The notes below the pieces were generated by a model that was not told where the DNA came from, ran no database searches, and worked only from the letters and a program-made list of their open reading frames with translations. From NCBI RefSeq assembly GCF_036182465.1, contig NZ_CP108081.1, positions 2,232,001 to 2,296,000 of the forward strand: a stretch of 64,000 bases of DNA, given 5' to 3'. Origin of the DNA: Streptomyces sp. NBC_00258 (lineage in GTDB: Bacteria; Actinomycetota; Actinomycetes; Streptomycetales; Streptomycetaceae). The position numbers and the translations under genes are program-made. Positions 23,492-32,772 of the stretch are shown in pieces. Position 1 is the stretch's first letter, and each line of letters opens with the position of its first letter.

Positions 23492-25752
23492 GCGCGACCG
23501 ACGAGACCACAGACGCGGCCGGCCGGGAGTCACAACTGCCGCCGCCCGTACGGGGCCGCCGCCGCGCCACCCCGCCCAAGCGCACCGTCCCCAAGGGCCG
23601 GGTCAGGACCGTCCGTACACCCACCGTCCTCCAGATGGAGGCCGTGGAGTGCGGCGCCGCCTCGCTCGCGATGGTGCTCGGGCACTACGGACGGCACATC
23701 CCGCTGGAGGAGCTGCGCATCGCCTGCGGTGTCTCGCGCGACGGCTCCCGGGCCAGCAACCTGCTGAAGGCGGCGCGGAGTTACGGCCTCACCGCCAAGG
23801 GTATGCAGATGGACACGGTCGCACTCGCCGAGGTGCGCGCTCCGGCGATCCTGTTCTGGGAGTTCAACCACTACGTCGTCTACGACGGCATGGGGCGCCG
23901 CTTCGGCCGGCGCGGCGTGCACATCAACGACCCCGGCAAGGGCCGCCGCTTCGTGCCCATGGAGGACTTCGACACCAGCTTCACCGGTGTCGTGCTGGTC
24001 CTGGAGCCGGGTCCCGACTTCGAGAAGGGCGGCCGCAAGCCCGGCGTCATGGGTGCCATGCCGGCCCGGCTGCGCGGTACGTCGGGCACGATGCCCGCCG
24101 CCGTCCTGGCGAGCCTGCTGCTGGTCGCGGTCGGGGCGGCGGTGCCCGCGCTCAGCCGTACGTACATCGACATGTTCCTGATCGGCGGGCAGACCTCGCT
24201 GCTCGGGGTGCTGTTCTCGTCGATGGGCGCGACGGTGCTGCTGACGGTCGTGCTGACCTGGCTGCAGCAGACGAACCTGCTGCGCGGCCGCATCATCTCG
24301 TCCACGCTCAGCAGCGCGAAGTTCCTACGGCATCTGATGCGGCTGCCGGTCACCTTCTTCTCCCAGCGCAGCCCGGCCGACCTGGTGCAGCGCCTCCAGT
24401 CGAACGACGCGGTGGCCGAGACGCTGGCCCGGGACCTGGCCGCGGCGGGCGTGGACGCGGTGGTCGTCGTCCTCTACGCCGTGCTGCTCTACACCTACGA
24501 CCCGCAGCTCACGGCCGTGGGCATCGGGGTCGCGCTGCTCAACATCGTGGCGATGCGGGTGGTGATCCGGCTGCGTGCGACGCGTACGGCCAAGCTGCGC
24601 GCCGACAGCGCGCGGCTGACCAACACGGCGTACACGGGCCTCCAGTTGATCGAGACGATGAAGGCGACCGGCGGCGAGGAGGGCTACTTCCGCAAGTGGG
24701 CCGGGCAGCACGCCACCACGCTGGAGGAGCAGCAGCGGCTCGGTGTGCCGAGTGCCTGGCTGGGTGTCGTCGCGCCGACCCTTGCGACGCTCAACAGCGC
24801 GCTCATCCTGTGGATCGGCGGTATGCGGGCCGTGGAGGGGCACATATCCGTCGGTCTGCTGGTCGCGTTCCAGGCGCTGGTGACCCGCTTCACCGCGCCG
24901 ATCACCCGGCTCAACGGCGTCGCGGGCCGCATCCAGGACTTCGCAGCCGACGTGGCCCGCCTCAAGGACGTCGAGAACTTCGCGGCCGACCCCCTGTACT
25001 CGCGCCGCGGCGGGGGCGACAGCACCCGCAGGCTGCACGGCCATGTGGAGCTGGAGAACATCACGTTCGGCTACAGCCCGCTCGACAAGCCGCTGCTGTC
25101 CGGCTTCTCACTGACGGTCGGCCCGGGCCAGCAGGTCGCCCTGGTCGGTGGCTCGGGCAGCGGCAAGTCGACGGTGTCCAGGCTGATCTCGGGGTTGTAC
25201 GCGCCCTGGGAGGGCGTGATCCGTATCGACGACCAGCGTCTGGAGGACATCCCGCGCGGCGCGCTCGCGGCCTCCGTCTCCTTCGTCGACCAGGACGTGT
25301 TCCTCTTCGAGGGCTCGGTCCGCGACAACATCGCGCTGTGGGACCCGTCGGTCCCGGACGAGGCCGTGGTCGCGGCGCTGGAGGACGCGGCCCTGTACGA
25401 CGTGGTGATGCGCCGCCCGGGCGGTATCCAGAGCCGGGTCGAGCAGGACGGGCGGAACTTCTCCGGCGGCCAGCGTCAACGCCTGGAGATCGCGCGGGCG
25501 TTGGTGCGCAGGCCCAGCATCCTCGTGCTCGACGAGGTGACGAGCGCCCTGGACGCGGAGACCGAGCAGCTCGTCATGGACAACCTGCGCAAGCGCGGCT
25601 GTGCCTGCGTGGTGATCGCGCACCGGCTCAGTACCGTGCGCGACAGCGACGAGATCGTGGTCCTCCAGCACGGCACGATCGTGGAACGCGGGCGTCACGA
25701 CGCCCTGGTGGCGGCCGGCGGCGCGTACGCCGAGCTGGTCAGGGAGCGATGA
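23488..25752 (+). CDS. NHLM-type ABC exporter with C39 leader peptidase
   Basis: A 754-residue protein: C39 peptidase (about 45-175), six-helix membrane domain (about 200-490) and ATPase (about 510-750). The peptidase triad is complete: Cys55 (ECGAAS), His128 (FNHYVV) and Asp148 (INDP). The ATPase has GGSGSGKSTVSRLISG, FSGGQRQRLEIARAL and ILVLDEVTSALD. It should cut the precursor after Gly-Gly and export the core. The start is GTG 23488, overlapping the adaptor stop; a TTG at 23476 is less likely. Confidence 0.92.
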   Translation: MSATDETTDAAGRESQLPPPVRGRRRATPPKRTVPKGRVRTVRTPTVLQMEAVECGAASLAMVLGHYGRHIPLEELRIACGVSRDGSRASNLLKAARSYGLTAKGMQMDTVALAEVRAPAILFWEFNHYVVYDGMGRRFGRRGVHINDPGKGRRFVPMEDFDTSFTGVVLVLEPGPDFEKGGRKPGVMGAMPARLRGTSGTMPAAVLASLLLVAVGAAVPALSRTYIDMFLIGGQTSLLGVLFSSMGATVLLTVVLTWLQQTNLLRGRIISSTLSSAKFLRHLMRLPVTFFSQRSPADLVQRLQSNDAVAETLARDLAAAGVDAVVVVLYAVLLYTYDPQLTAVGIGVALLNIVAMRVVIRLRATRTAKLRADSARLTNTAYTGLQLIETMKATGGEEGYFRKWAGQHATTLEEQQRLGVPSAWLGVVAPTLATLNSALILWIGGMRAVEGHISVGLLVAFQALVTRFTAPITRLNGVAGRIQDFAADVARLKDVENFAADPLYSRRGGGDSTRRLHGHVELENITFGYSPLDKPLLSGFSLTVGPGQQVALVGGSGSGKSTVSRLISGLYAPWEGVIRIDDQRLEDIPRGALAASVSFVDQDVFLFEGSVRDNIALWDPSVPDEAVVAALEDAALYDVVMRRPGGIQSRVEQDGRNFSGGQRQRLEIARALVRRPSILVLDEVTSALDAETEQLVMDNLRKRGCACVVIAHRLSTVRDSDEIVVLQHGTIVERGRHDALVAAGGAYAELVRER

Positions 25753-25753
25753 G

Positions 25754-28651
25754 ATGACGTCCGCGTACCCACAGAACCAGCAGAACCAGCAGAACCAGCA
25801 GAACCAGCAGCAGTATCAACCGGCCGAGCAGCCCCAACAGCCCGCCACCGAGGGCGACTACGTACTGGCCGCGCTCGGCGCCATGGGCACCCCGGTCGAC
25901 GGCTCCGGCCTCACCCGCCTGGACCTCGAAGGGCCGCACGTGCTGTGGCTGGTCGTGTCCGGCGCCATGGACCTGTTCGCGGTCGACGCCGCCCAGCAGG
26001 GCCACTGGCACCACCTCGGACGCCTCGAAGCGGGCTCCCTGCTGCTCGGCCCGGTCGCGGGACCCCAGCACACCCTGGTCGGCAGGCCGCTGCGCGAGTG
26101 CGTACTGCGCCGGATCGCGCTGCGCGAGCTGTACCAGCCCCCGCAGACCGAGACCTGGACGTACGACGCGTACGGCAATCCCCAGTACGTCCCGCCGGCC
26201 ACCAGCCCTCTGGAGTACGCCCTCTCGCTCGGCGCCGGCCGGGGCCTCGCCATCCTCTTCGAGGCGCCTCTGGCGACCGAGCGGGACGCGGTCCTCACGG
26301 ACGACGACGTGCTGTGGATGCAGGTGCCGCCGGGCAGTGTGCAGTACGGCTCCATGTACGGGGCCGAGGCCGCGGCGGACCTGCTGGTGGACCCCGCGAT
26401 GTGGCAGGCGATGGTCGACCAGCAGTACCGGCTGCTGGCCACCCTCGACCGCTGGATCGAGCAGCTGGAGCGCACGCACGAGACCCGCACGGCCGCGGGC
26501 ATCAAGGCCGGCGAGGCGGTCCGCGCGCAGGCCGACCGGACGCTGATCGCCTCCATGTCCAAGCGTTCGGGCTCGGGTCCGGGCGCGGCGGACGCCGATG
26601 CCACGTACGCCGCCTGCAGGCTCGTCGCCCGCGCTGCCGGGATCACGCTCGCGGACCCGGCGCAGGGCGGCGCGGAGAGCGACCGCCTCGACCCCGTCGA
26701 ACAGATCGCGCTGGCCTCCCGGGTCCGGGTGCGTGCCGTACGCCTCGACGGGCGCTGGTGGCGCGACAACATCGGGCCCCTTGTCGGACACCGGGTCGCT
26801 TCCGGCGCCCCGGCCGCGCTGCTGTGGAGGCGCGGCGGATATGTGGCGGTGCATCCGTCGAGCGGTCGTGAGACGCCGGTCGAGAAGGCCAACGCGGCGG
26901 AGTTCGAACCGCGGGCCGTCATGTTCTACCGGCCGCTGCCCGAGCGCCGGCTGAGCCCTCTGCGGCTGCTGCGGTTCAGTCTCCGGGGCACCGGCGGGGA
27001 CATGCGCTACCTCGCGCTCAGCGGTCTGGTGACGGTGGCCCTCGGTGCGCTGGTGCCGATCGCGACCGGCAAGGTGCTCGGCGAGTTCGTGCCGAAGGCC
27101 CAGGAGAGCCTGATCGTCCAGTTCTGCCTGGCCATCATGATCGCCAGTGTGGTGTCGGCGGCCTTCATGCTGATGCAGAACCTCACCATGCTGCGGCTGG
27201 AGGGCCGTATCGAGGCCACGCTCCAACCGGCCGTGTGGGACAGGCTGCTGCGGCTGCCGACGAAGTTCTTCACCTCGCGCTCCACCGGTGAACTGGCCAG
27301 CGCCGCCATGGGCATCAGCGCCATCCGCCGGCTGATGGCGGGCGTCGGCCCGGTGGTGGTCCAGTCGGTGACGGTCGGCGCGATGAACCTCGCGCTGCTC
27401 TTCTGGTACAGCGTCCCGATGGCACTCGCCGCGATCGGCATGCTCGTCGTCATCGCCGGGGTCTTCCTCGGGCTCGGTCTGTGGCAGGTGCGCTGGCAGC
27501 GCCGACTGGTCGTCCTCAGCAACAAGCTCAACAACCAGGCCTTCCAGACCCTGCGCGGCCTGCCCAAGCTGCGGGTAGCGGCTGCCGAGAACTACGCGTA
27601 CGCGGCCTGGGCGGGCGAGTTCGCCCGCAGCCGTGAGCTCCAGCAGCGCGTGGGCCGGATCAAGAACCTCACGACGGTGCTGGGCGCGGTGTACCTGCCG
27701 CTCTGCTCACTCATCATGTTCATGTTGCTGGCGGGCCCAGCGCGCGGTTCGCTGTCGGCCGCCGCCTTCCTGACGTTCAACACCTCGATGACGATGCTGC
27801 TGACCTCGGTCACCCAGGTGACGGGCGCCTTTGTGTCGATGGTCTCCGCGCTGCCGATGTTCGCGGAGATCCGGCCGGTCCTCGACGCGACGCCCGAGGT
27901 GCGGGTGGCGAGCACACGCCCCGCCGAGCTGTCCGGAGCCCTTGAGGCGAAGAAGCTCACCTTCCGGTACACCGACGACGGTCCGCTCGTCCTCGACGAC
28001 GTGTCCTTCGCCATCCGGCCGGGCGAGTTCGTGGCGGTCGTCGGCCCCAGCGGCTGCGGCAAGTCCACCCTGCTGCGGCTGCTCATCGGCTTCGACAAGC
28101 CGGTCTCGGGGAGCGTCCTGTACGACGGCCAGGACCTGGCGGCCCTCGACCAGTCGGCCGTACGCCGTCAGTGCGGTGTGGTGCTCCAGCACGCGCAGCC
28201 CTTCACCGGGTCGATCCTGGACGTCATCTGCGGCACCGAGCCCTACACGCCCGAGGAGGCGATGGCGGCCGCCGAGATGGCCGGTCTCGCCGAGGACATC
28301 AAGCGCATGCCGATGGGCCTGCACACGATCGTCTCGGGCAGCGGCGCCGTGTCCGGCGGCCAGCGCCAGCGTCTGATGATCGCCCAGGCGCTGATCCGGC
28401 GGCCTCGCATCCTCTTCTTCGACGAGGCGACCAGCGCCCTGGACAACGAGACCCAGCGCACGGTCATCGAGAGCACCCGCGCTCTCAACGCCACGCGCGT
28501 GGTGATCGCGCACCGCCTGTCCACCGTCATGGACGCGGACCGCGTCATCGTGATGGAGGACGGCCGGGTCGCCCAACAGGGCCCGCCCGCCCAGCTGTTG
28601 GCGGACACGGGCGGGCGGCTGCACGAGCTGGTGCGGCGGCAGATGCAGTAG
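25754..28651 (+). CDS. NHLM-type second ABC transporter subunit
   Basis: A 965-residue protein with a long N-terminal region (about 1-380) that has cyclic-nucleotide-binding-like character (WLVVSGAMDLFAV, LGRLEAGSLLLGPV), a membrane domain (about 410-700) and an ATPase (GPSGCGKSTLLRLLIG, VSGGQRQRLMIAQALI, ILFFDEATSALD). This is the ATP-binding partner of the peptidase subunit in NHLM systems and lacks a peptidase itself. The N-terminus carries repeated NQQ. Only one base separates it from the previous stop. It ends the operon; the next genes are convergent. Confidence 0.9.
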   Translation: MTSAYPQNQQNQQNQQNQQQYQPAEQPQQPATEGDYVLAALGAMGTPVDGSGLTRLDLEGPHVLWLVVSGAMDLFAVDAAQQGHWHHLGRLEAGSLLLGPVAGPQHTLVGRPLRECVLRRIALRELYQPPQTETWTYDAYGNPQYVPPATSPLEYALSLGAGRGLAILFEAPLATERDAVLTDDDVLWMQVPPGSVQYGSMYGAEAAADLLVDPAMWQAMVDQQYRLLATLDRWIEQLERTHETRTAAGIKAGEAVRAQADRTLIASMSKRSGSGPGAADADATYAACRLVARAAGITLADPAQGGAESDRLDPVEQIALASRVRVRAVRLDGRWWRDNIGPLVGHRVASGAPAALLWRRGGYVAVHPSSGRETPVEKANAAEFEPRAVMFYRPLPERRLSPLRLLRFSLRGTGGDMRYLALSGLVTVALGALVPIATGKVLGEFVPKAQESLIVQFCLAIMIASVVSAAFMLMQNLTMLRLEGRIEATLQPAVWDRLLRLPTKFFTSRSTGELASAAMGISAIRRLMAGVGPVVVQSVTVGAMNLALLFWYSVPMALAAIGMLVVIAGVFLGLGLWQVRWQRRLVVLSNKLNNQAFQTLRGLPKLRVAAAENYAYAAWAGEFARSRELQQRVGRIKNLTTVLGAVYLPLCSLIMFMLLAGPARGSLSAAAFLTFNTSMTMLLTSVTQVTGAFVSMVSALPMFAEIRPVLDATPEVRVASTRPAELSGALEAKKLTFRYTDDGPLVLDDVSFAIRPGEFVAVVGPSGCGKSTLLRLLIGFDKPVSGSVLYDGQDLAALDQSAVRRQCGVVLQHAQPFTGSILDVICGTEPYTPEEAMAAAEMAGLAEDIKRMPMGLHTIVSGSGAVSGGQRQRLMIAQALIRRPRILFFDEATSALDNETQRTVIESTRALNATRVVIAHRLSTVMDADRVIVMEDGRVAQQGPPAQLLADTGGRLHELVRRQMQ
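25772..25807 (+). repeat. Four 9-bp tandem repeats encoding QNQ
   Basis: CAGAACCAG is repeated four times without change just after the start of the second ABC gene, then continues as CAG codons. A slippage-prone in-frame repeat that changes only the length of a flexible N-terminus. Confidence 0.85.
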
Positions 28652-28673
28652 CCGGACGCGGCGGGTGCCGGCG

Positions 28674-29204
28674 TCAGGCGTCCTGTCCCGGGATCGGGGC
28701 TCCGGAAGGGACGCCGGCCTCGACGTACGCCCGGTAGACCTCCTGCCAGGGCGCACCGGCACCCGCGTGCGGGCCGCCGAAGGAGACTCCCCCGGCGTGC
28801 GCGTCGAGGGCGGAGAGGCACACCTCCCAGCCGGCGCCGTTGCGGGCTGCCGTGTTCTCGGCCTCCAGGACGTTGGTGAGGGTGAAACGGGTGCGCTTCT
28901 CGTCCAACTCCTCCAGATCGAAGTGCAGTTCGTCGCCGCCCCAGCTGAAGGAGAGGTGCCTGGGCGCGTCGACCGCGAGGACGCGCCCGGTGGAGTCATC
29001 CATGTTCGGGTCGCTGCCGAACCTGATCGTGCCGCCCTCACGCAGCTCGATCTCGACGCGGGACGGGAACCAGTGGGCCAGCTCCCCGGGTTCGGTGACG
29101 AACTCCCAGACACGGCCGACGGGGTGGTCGTAGGTGCGGGTGAAGCGGACGGCGGGGCGGCCGTCGTCCAGGGTCAGGTAGGTACCGGTGGGTTCCGTGG
29201 ACAT
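28674..29204 (-). CDS. SRPBCC/AHSA1-family protein
   Basis: A 176-residue START/Bet v1-like domain protein of the activator-of-Hsp90-ATPase-like class. Typical parts are VRFTRTYDHPVGRVWEFVTE, LAHWFPSRVEIELREGG and HLSFSWGGDELHFDLEEL. These proteins bind hydrophobic ligands or act as unknown-function partners of ArsR regulators. It lies six bases after the ArsR gene and is co-transcribed with it, a very common pairing in actinobacteria. Confidence 0.88.
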   Translation of the reverse strand: MSTEPTGTYLTLDDGRPAVRFTRTYDHPVGRVWEFVTEPGELAHWFPSRVEIELREGGTIRFGSDPNMDDSTGRVLAVDAPRHLSFSWGGDELHFDLEELDEKRTRFTLTNVLEAENTAARNGAGWEVCLSALDAHAGGVSFGGPHAGAGAPWQEVYRAYVEAGVPSGAPIPGQDA

Positions 29205-29210
29205 GGTGGC

Positions 29211-29609
29211 TCAGTCCTTCGGGGAGGGGGTTGAGGTGTCTTCGTCCGACGACTCCCCCGCCGTCGAGGTCTCCGGGGCCGTCTTCCGCGCTGCCGCTGT
29301 CGCCGTCTCGTCCAGGCGTCGGCCCAGCGCGTCCAGGCTTGTGCTCCAGAGCTTGCGGTACGGGGCCAGCCAGGCATCGAGCTCCGCGATCGGCGCCGGG
29401 TCGAGCGCGTAGACGCGGCGCTGCGCGTCCTGTCGTACGCGCACCAGCCCGGCGTCCCGCAGCACCTTCAGGTGCTTGGACGTGCTCGGCTGGCTCAGAC
29501 CGCACGTCTCGACGATCTCACCGACGGACCGCGGCCGCTCCAGGAGGAGCGCCACGATGGCCCGTCGGTGCGGGTCGGCGAGTGCGGCCCAGAGGGAGGC
29601 GTCGGACAT
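29211..29609 (-). CDS. ArsR-family regulator
   Basis: A 132-residue winged-helix repressor. The HTH is visible at about 15-75 (LADPHRRAIVALLLERPRSV, TCGLSQPSTSKHLKVLRDAG, RQDAQRRVYALDPAPIAEL). No CxC metal site is present, so this is the non-metal ArsR type found with AHSA1 proteins. The C-terminal ~35 residues are Ala/Thr/Ser-rich and probably disordered. An inverted repeat immediately before its start may be its own operator. Confidence 0.9.
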   Translation of the reverse strand: MSDASLWAALADPHRRAIVALLLERPRSVGEIVETCGLSQPSTSKHLKVLRDAGLVRVRQDAQRRVYALDPAPIAELDAWLAPYRKLWSTSLDALGRRLDETATAAARKTAPETSTAGESSDEDTSTPSPKD

Positions 29610-29616
29610 GGTTCCA

Positions 29617-29636
29617 ATATGACCCCGCAGTTATAT
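29617..29636. promoter_or_regulatory. Putative ArsR operator
   Basis: ATATGAC-N6-GTTATAT, 7-bp arms with one mismatch, eight bases before the ArsR start codon. On the minus strand TATAAC or CATATT within it could be the -10, so repressor binding would block the promoter. Confidence 0.5.
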
Positions 29637-29777
29637 GCCCGTCAAGGAATAAATGGCCCCAGGAACACCGGCAGGCTTCCGCGCAGCAGTGCGGACCCTC
29701 GCCGCGCACCTCGCAGTGCAGCCCGGCGCCGTCGACCTCGAAAGGCGCCCCCGCGCATGTGAGCCCTCTCTCAGTAG

Positions 29778-29836
29778 CGAAACTTTGCCGTTTCGATAAA
29801 AGTGGTCTAGCCTCAAGGCGTACGAAACGGTTTCGT
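29778..29836 (+). promoter_or_regulatory. Promoter and two palindromic operators for the DHA2 efflux gene
   Basis: TTGCCG (29785-29790) and TAGCCT (29808-29813) with a 17-base spacer form a plausible -35/-10. CGAAAC-N6-GTTTCG (29778-29795) overlaps the -35, and the perfect palindrome ACGAAAC-G-GTTTCGT (29822-29836) sits just past the start point. This is the layout of TetR-type repression of a drug pump, though no TetR gene is adjacent. Confidence 0.65.
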
Positions 29837-29883
29837 TTACGTATCCGTCATGCCGAGCGAACCTTCCCTGGAGTGGTGCTCCG

Positions 29884-31392
29884 ATGTCCCAGACTGAGAC
29901 TCTTTCCGAAGGTGCCCGTAAGGGCACACCCGATACGGCGGACGCACCGTCGGCGGCGAAGCGGTGGTGGATCCTCTCGATCATCGCGATCGCCCAGCTG
30001 ATGGTGGTGCTGGACGCGACCATCGTGAACATCGCCCTGCCGTCGGCGCAGGCGGACCTCGGCTTCTCCGACGGCAACCGCCAGTGGATCGTCACCGCGT
30101 ACGCGCTGGCCTTCGCCTCACTGCTTCTGCTGGGCGGCCGGCTGGCCGACCTCTTCGGGCGAAAGCCCGTCTTCCTCATCGGTGTCGCGGGATTCGCCGG
30201 GGCCTCCGTGCTCGGCGGCGCGGCGAACAGCTTCGGAATGCTGGTCACCGCGCGCGCCCTCCAGGGAGTCTTCGCCGCACTCCTCGCACCCGCCGCGCTC
30301 TCGCTCCTGAACACGACCTTCACCGACGCCAAGGAGCGCGCCAAGGCGTTCAGCGTGTACGGCGCCATCGCCGGCGCGGGCGGTGCGCTCGGACTGCTGC
30401 TCGGTGGTGTGCTGACGGACGCGCTGGACTGGCGCTGGACCCTGTACGTCAACATCATCTTCGCCGTGATCGCCCTGGTCGGCGGCTGGATGCTGCTGAG
30501 CAACCACCGTGACGCCGCGAGCTCCAAGCTGGACCTGCCGGGCGCGCTGCTGGTCTCCTCCGGGCTCTTCGCCCTCGTCTACGGCTTCTCCAACGCCGAG
30601 ACGCACGACTGGAGTTCACCCCAGACCTGGGGCTTCCTGATCGCGGGCGGGCTGCTCCTGACGGTGTTCGCCTGGTGGCAGACCCGTGCCGCGCACCCGC
30701 TGCTGCCGATGCGCGTCCTGCTCGACCGCAGCCGCGGGGCCTCGTTCCTCGCCGTGCTCGTGACCGGTGCGGGCATGTTCGGTGTCTTCCTCTTCCTCAC
30801 CTACTACCTGCAGCTGAACCTGGGCTTCAGCCCGACGAAGACCGGTGTGGCCTTCCTGCCGATGATGGCGGCCCTGATGGTCATGGCCCAGGTCTCCACG
30901 ACGAAGCTGGTGCCGCGCATCGGGCCGAAGGTCGTCATCCCGGCGGGCTTCGCGATCGCCGCGGTCGGCATGGCCTGGCTGACCGGCATCGGGGTCGACT
31001 CCAGTTACTCGACCGACGTGCTGCCGCAGCTGCTCCTGATCGGCGCGGGACTCGGCATCGTGATGCCGCCCGCGATGGCCCTGGCCACGAGCGGGATCGC
31101 GCCGGAGGACGCCGGTGTCGCCTCCGCGACGGTCAACGCCATGCAGCAGGTCGGCGGTTCCATCGGTACCGCCCTCCTCAACACGCTCGCCGCGAGCGCC
31201 GCGACCGGCTACCTGTCCGGCAAGGACGCGACCGACAAGCTGGTCCAGGCCCAGTCGACGATCGAGAGCTACACCACCGCCTTCTGGTGGTCGGCGGGCT
31301 TCTTCGCGGTGGGCGCGGCGATCGCCTTCCTCCTCTACCGCCGCGGGGTTCCCGAGCAGGACGCGGAAGCCGCGCCTGTCGTCCACATGTGA
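29884..31392 (+). CDS. DHA2-family MFS multidrug efflux transporter
   Basis: A 502-residue 14-helix MFS protein of the EmrB/QacA family. Family motifs are VLDATIVNIALPSAQADLGF (motif D1), LLGGRLADLFGRKPVF (motif A) and GAGGALGLLLGGVLTD (motif C, antiporter). It should exchange protons for cationic or hydrophobic drugs at the cell membrane. The N-terminal 20 residues are cytoplasmic. Two CGAAAC/GTTTCG operators lie in its promoter. A strong terminator follows it. Confidence 0.92.
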   Translation: MSQTETLSEGARKGTPDTADAPSAAKRWWILSIIAIAQLMVVLDATIVNIALPSAQADLGFSDGNRQWIVTAYALAFASLLLLGGRLADLFGRKPVFLIGVAGFAGASVLGGAANSFGMLVTARALQGVFAALLAPAALSLLNTTFTDAKERAKAFSVYGAIAGAGGALGLLLGGVLTDALDWRWTLYVNIIFAVIALVGGWMLLSNHRDAASSKLDLPGALLVSSGLFALVYGFSNAETHDWSSPQTWGFLIAGGLLLTVFAWWQTRAAHPLLPMRVLLDRSRGASFLAVLVTGAGMFGVFLFLTYYLQLNLGFSPTKTGVAFLPMMAALMVMAQVSTTKLVPRIGPKVVIPAGFAIAAVGMAWLTGIGVDSSYSTDVLPQLLLIGAGLGIVMPPAMALATSGIAPEDAGVASATVNAMQQVGGSIGTALLNTLAASAATGYLSGKDATDKLVQAQSTIESYTTAFWWSAGFFAVGAAIAFLLYRRGVPEQDAEAAPVVHM

Positions 31393-31405
31393 CCCACCGA
31401 AAGCC

Positions 31406-31446
31406 GAGGGGCCGCCGTCTGCAGGGAGACGGCGGCCCCTCTTTCG
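31406..31446. terminator. Rho-independent terminator
   Basis: GAGGGGCCGCCGTCT pairs perfectly with AGACGGCGGCCCCTC (15 bp, 6-base loop), then TTTC. It lies between two convergent transporter genes. Confidence 0.9.
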
Positions 31447-31479
31447 TGTCGGCCGTTCAGGTCGGCGGTCCGCCGCGTC

Positions 31480-32772
31480 TCATTTCCTCGGCTCGGCGCG
31501 TCGGTGCCGGGGCAGCAGGGCGACCGCCGCCACGGGGAGCGCGGCCAGCACCAGCCAGGGCAGTGCCGGGGGCAGATCCGTGTCCAGAAGAGAGCCGGTG
31601 GCCGCGCTGCCGACCAGGACGATCAGGCCGGAGACCGAGGACAGCGCGCCGGTGTAGAGGCCGAGCCTGTCGCCGTCGGCGAGGTCGGGCACCCAGGCCC
31701 GGGCGGCGGGCGCGACGAGCATCTGGCCGAGGGTGAGCAGGACGACGTAACCGGCCGCGGGCAGGAGCCCCACGGTTCCCGTCCACGCGGCGGGCCTGGC
31801 CACGGCGACCACGAAACCGGCCGCGATGAGCAGCAGCCCCGCCGCCATGGACCGGCGCAGGTCGAGCCGGTCCCCCGCCCAGCGCGTGAGAGGCAGTTGG
31901 GTTGTCACCACCAGCAGCGAGGAGAGCGCGAACAGCCAGGCCAGCGGCGCCTGCGAGCCCGCCGCGCGCTCCACCTCGACGGGCAGGAGCTGGTACAGCT
32001 GGTTGTACGCCAGCAGATAGGCGCCGTACGCGCAGCACAGCGCGAGGAAGCCACGGTTGCGCACCAGTCGCCGGACGCCACCGCGGCTCTGCACGCGGAC
32101 CCGCCCGGGGATGTGCTGCGGCAGCAGCCACGCGTGCCCGGCCAGGACGAGTACGAAGACTCCGGCACCGGCGAGACAGACCGCGCGGAAGTCCACGGCC
32201 AGCAGCAGCGCGCCGATGAACGGGCCGAGGAACGCGCCCGCCTGACCCGCCACGGTGAACAGGGCGAGCACATGGGTGCGCGGGCCCTCCCCGGCCTCCT
32301 CCCGGCACACCGCCTGCCGGGCCACCTCCGACTCGACGGCCGGCGAGAACAGCGCGGCGGCGAAGCCGATCAGGAGGACGGCTCCGACGACCGCCCAGCT
32401 CGCCTCCGCGAAACCGAGCCAGCCGAATCCGGCGATCCGCAGCGCGCAGCCGGCGAGCACCACCGGCCGTACGCCGTACCGGTCGGCCAGCGCCCCGCCC
32501 ACCACGAACAGCCCCTGCTGGCTGAAGGTCCGCAGCCCCAGCACCAGCCCGACCATCCAGCCCGCCATGCCGACAGCCGTGCCGAGGTGCTCCGCGAGGA
32601 ACGGCAGCACCACGTAGAACCCGATGTTGAAGGCGAGCTGAGTGAGGATCAGGAGCCGGAGCAGCGGCGGCAGCGCGGCGAAGGTCCGCAGCGAGGAAAG
32701 GATTCTGCGCCGAGGGCGGCCGGTCTGCGTACGACCGTCGGAGGAGGCTCGCGGAGGCGATTGCTCAGACAT
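31480..32772 (-). CDS. MFS exporter linked to an Opp-type importer
   Basis: A 430-residue MFS protein with about 12 membrane helices. The motif-A loop is degenerate but visible (GGALADRYGVRPVVL), as is the C-terminal-half equivalent (TRWAGDRLDLRRS). Its start overlaps the permease stop by 8 bases, so it is translated as part of the same operon as a peptide/nickel-type ABC importer. Pairing an exporter with an Opp-type importer recalls metallophore systems such as cnt (CntE with CntABCDF), but no metallophore synthase is nearby, so that role is speculative. Confidence 0.82.
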   Translation of the reverse strand: MSEQSPPRASSDGRTQTGRPRRRILSSLRTFAALPPLLRLLILTQLAFNIGFYVVLPFLAEHLGTAVGMAGWMVGLVLGLRTFSQQGLFVVGGALADRYGVRPVVLAGCALRIAGFGWLGFAEASWAVVGAVLLIGFAAALFSPAVESEVARQAVCREEAGEGPRTHVLALFTVAGQAGAFLGPFIGALLLAVDFRAVCLAGAGVFVLVLAGHAWLLPQHIPGRVRVQSRGGVRRLVRNRGFLALCCAYGAYLLAYNQLYQLLPVEVERAAGSQAPLAWLFALSSLLVVTTQLPLTRWAGDRLDLRRSMAAGLLLIAAGFVVAVARPAAWTGTVGLLPAAGYVVLLTLGQMLVAPAARAWVPDLADGDRLGLYTGALSSVSGLIVLVGSAATGSLLDTDLPPALPWLVLAALPVAAVALLPRHRRAEPRK

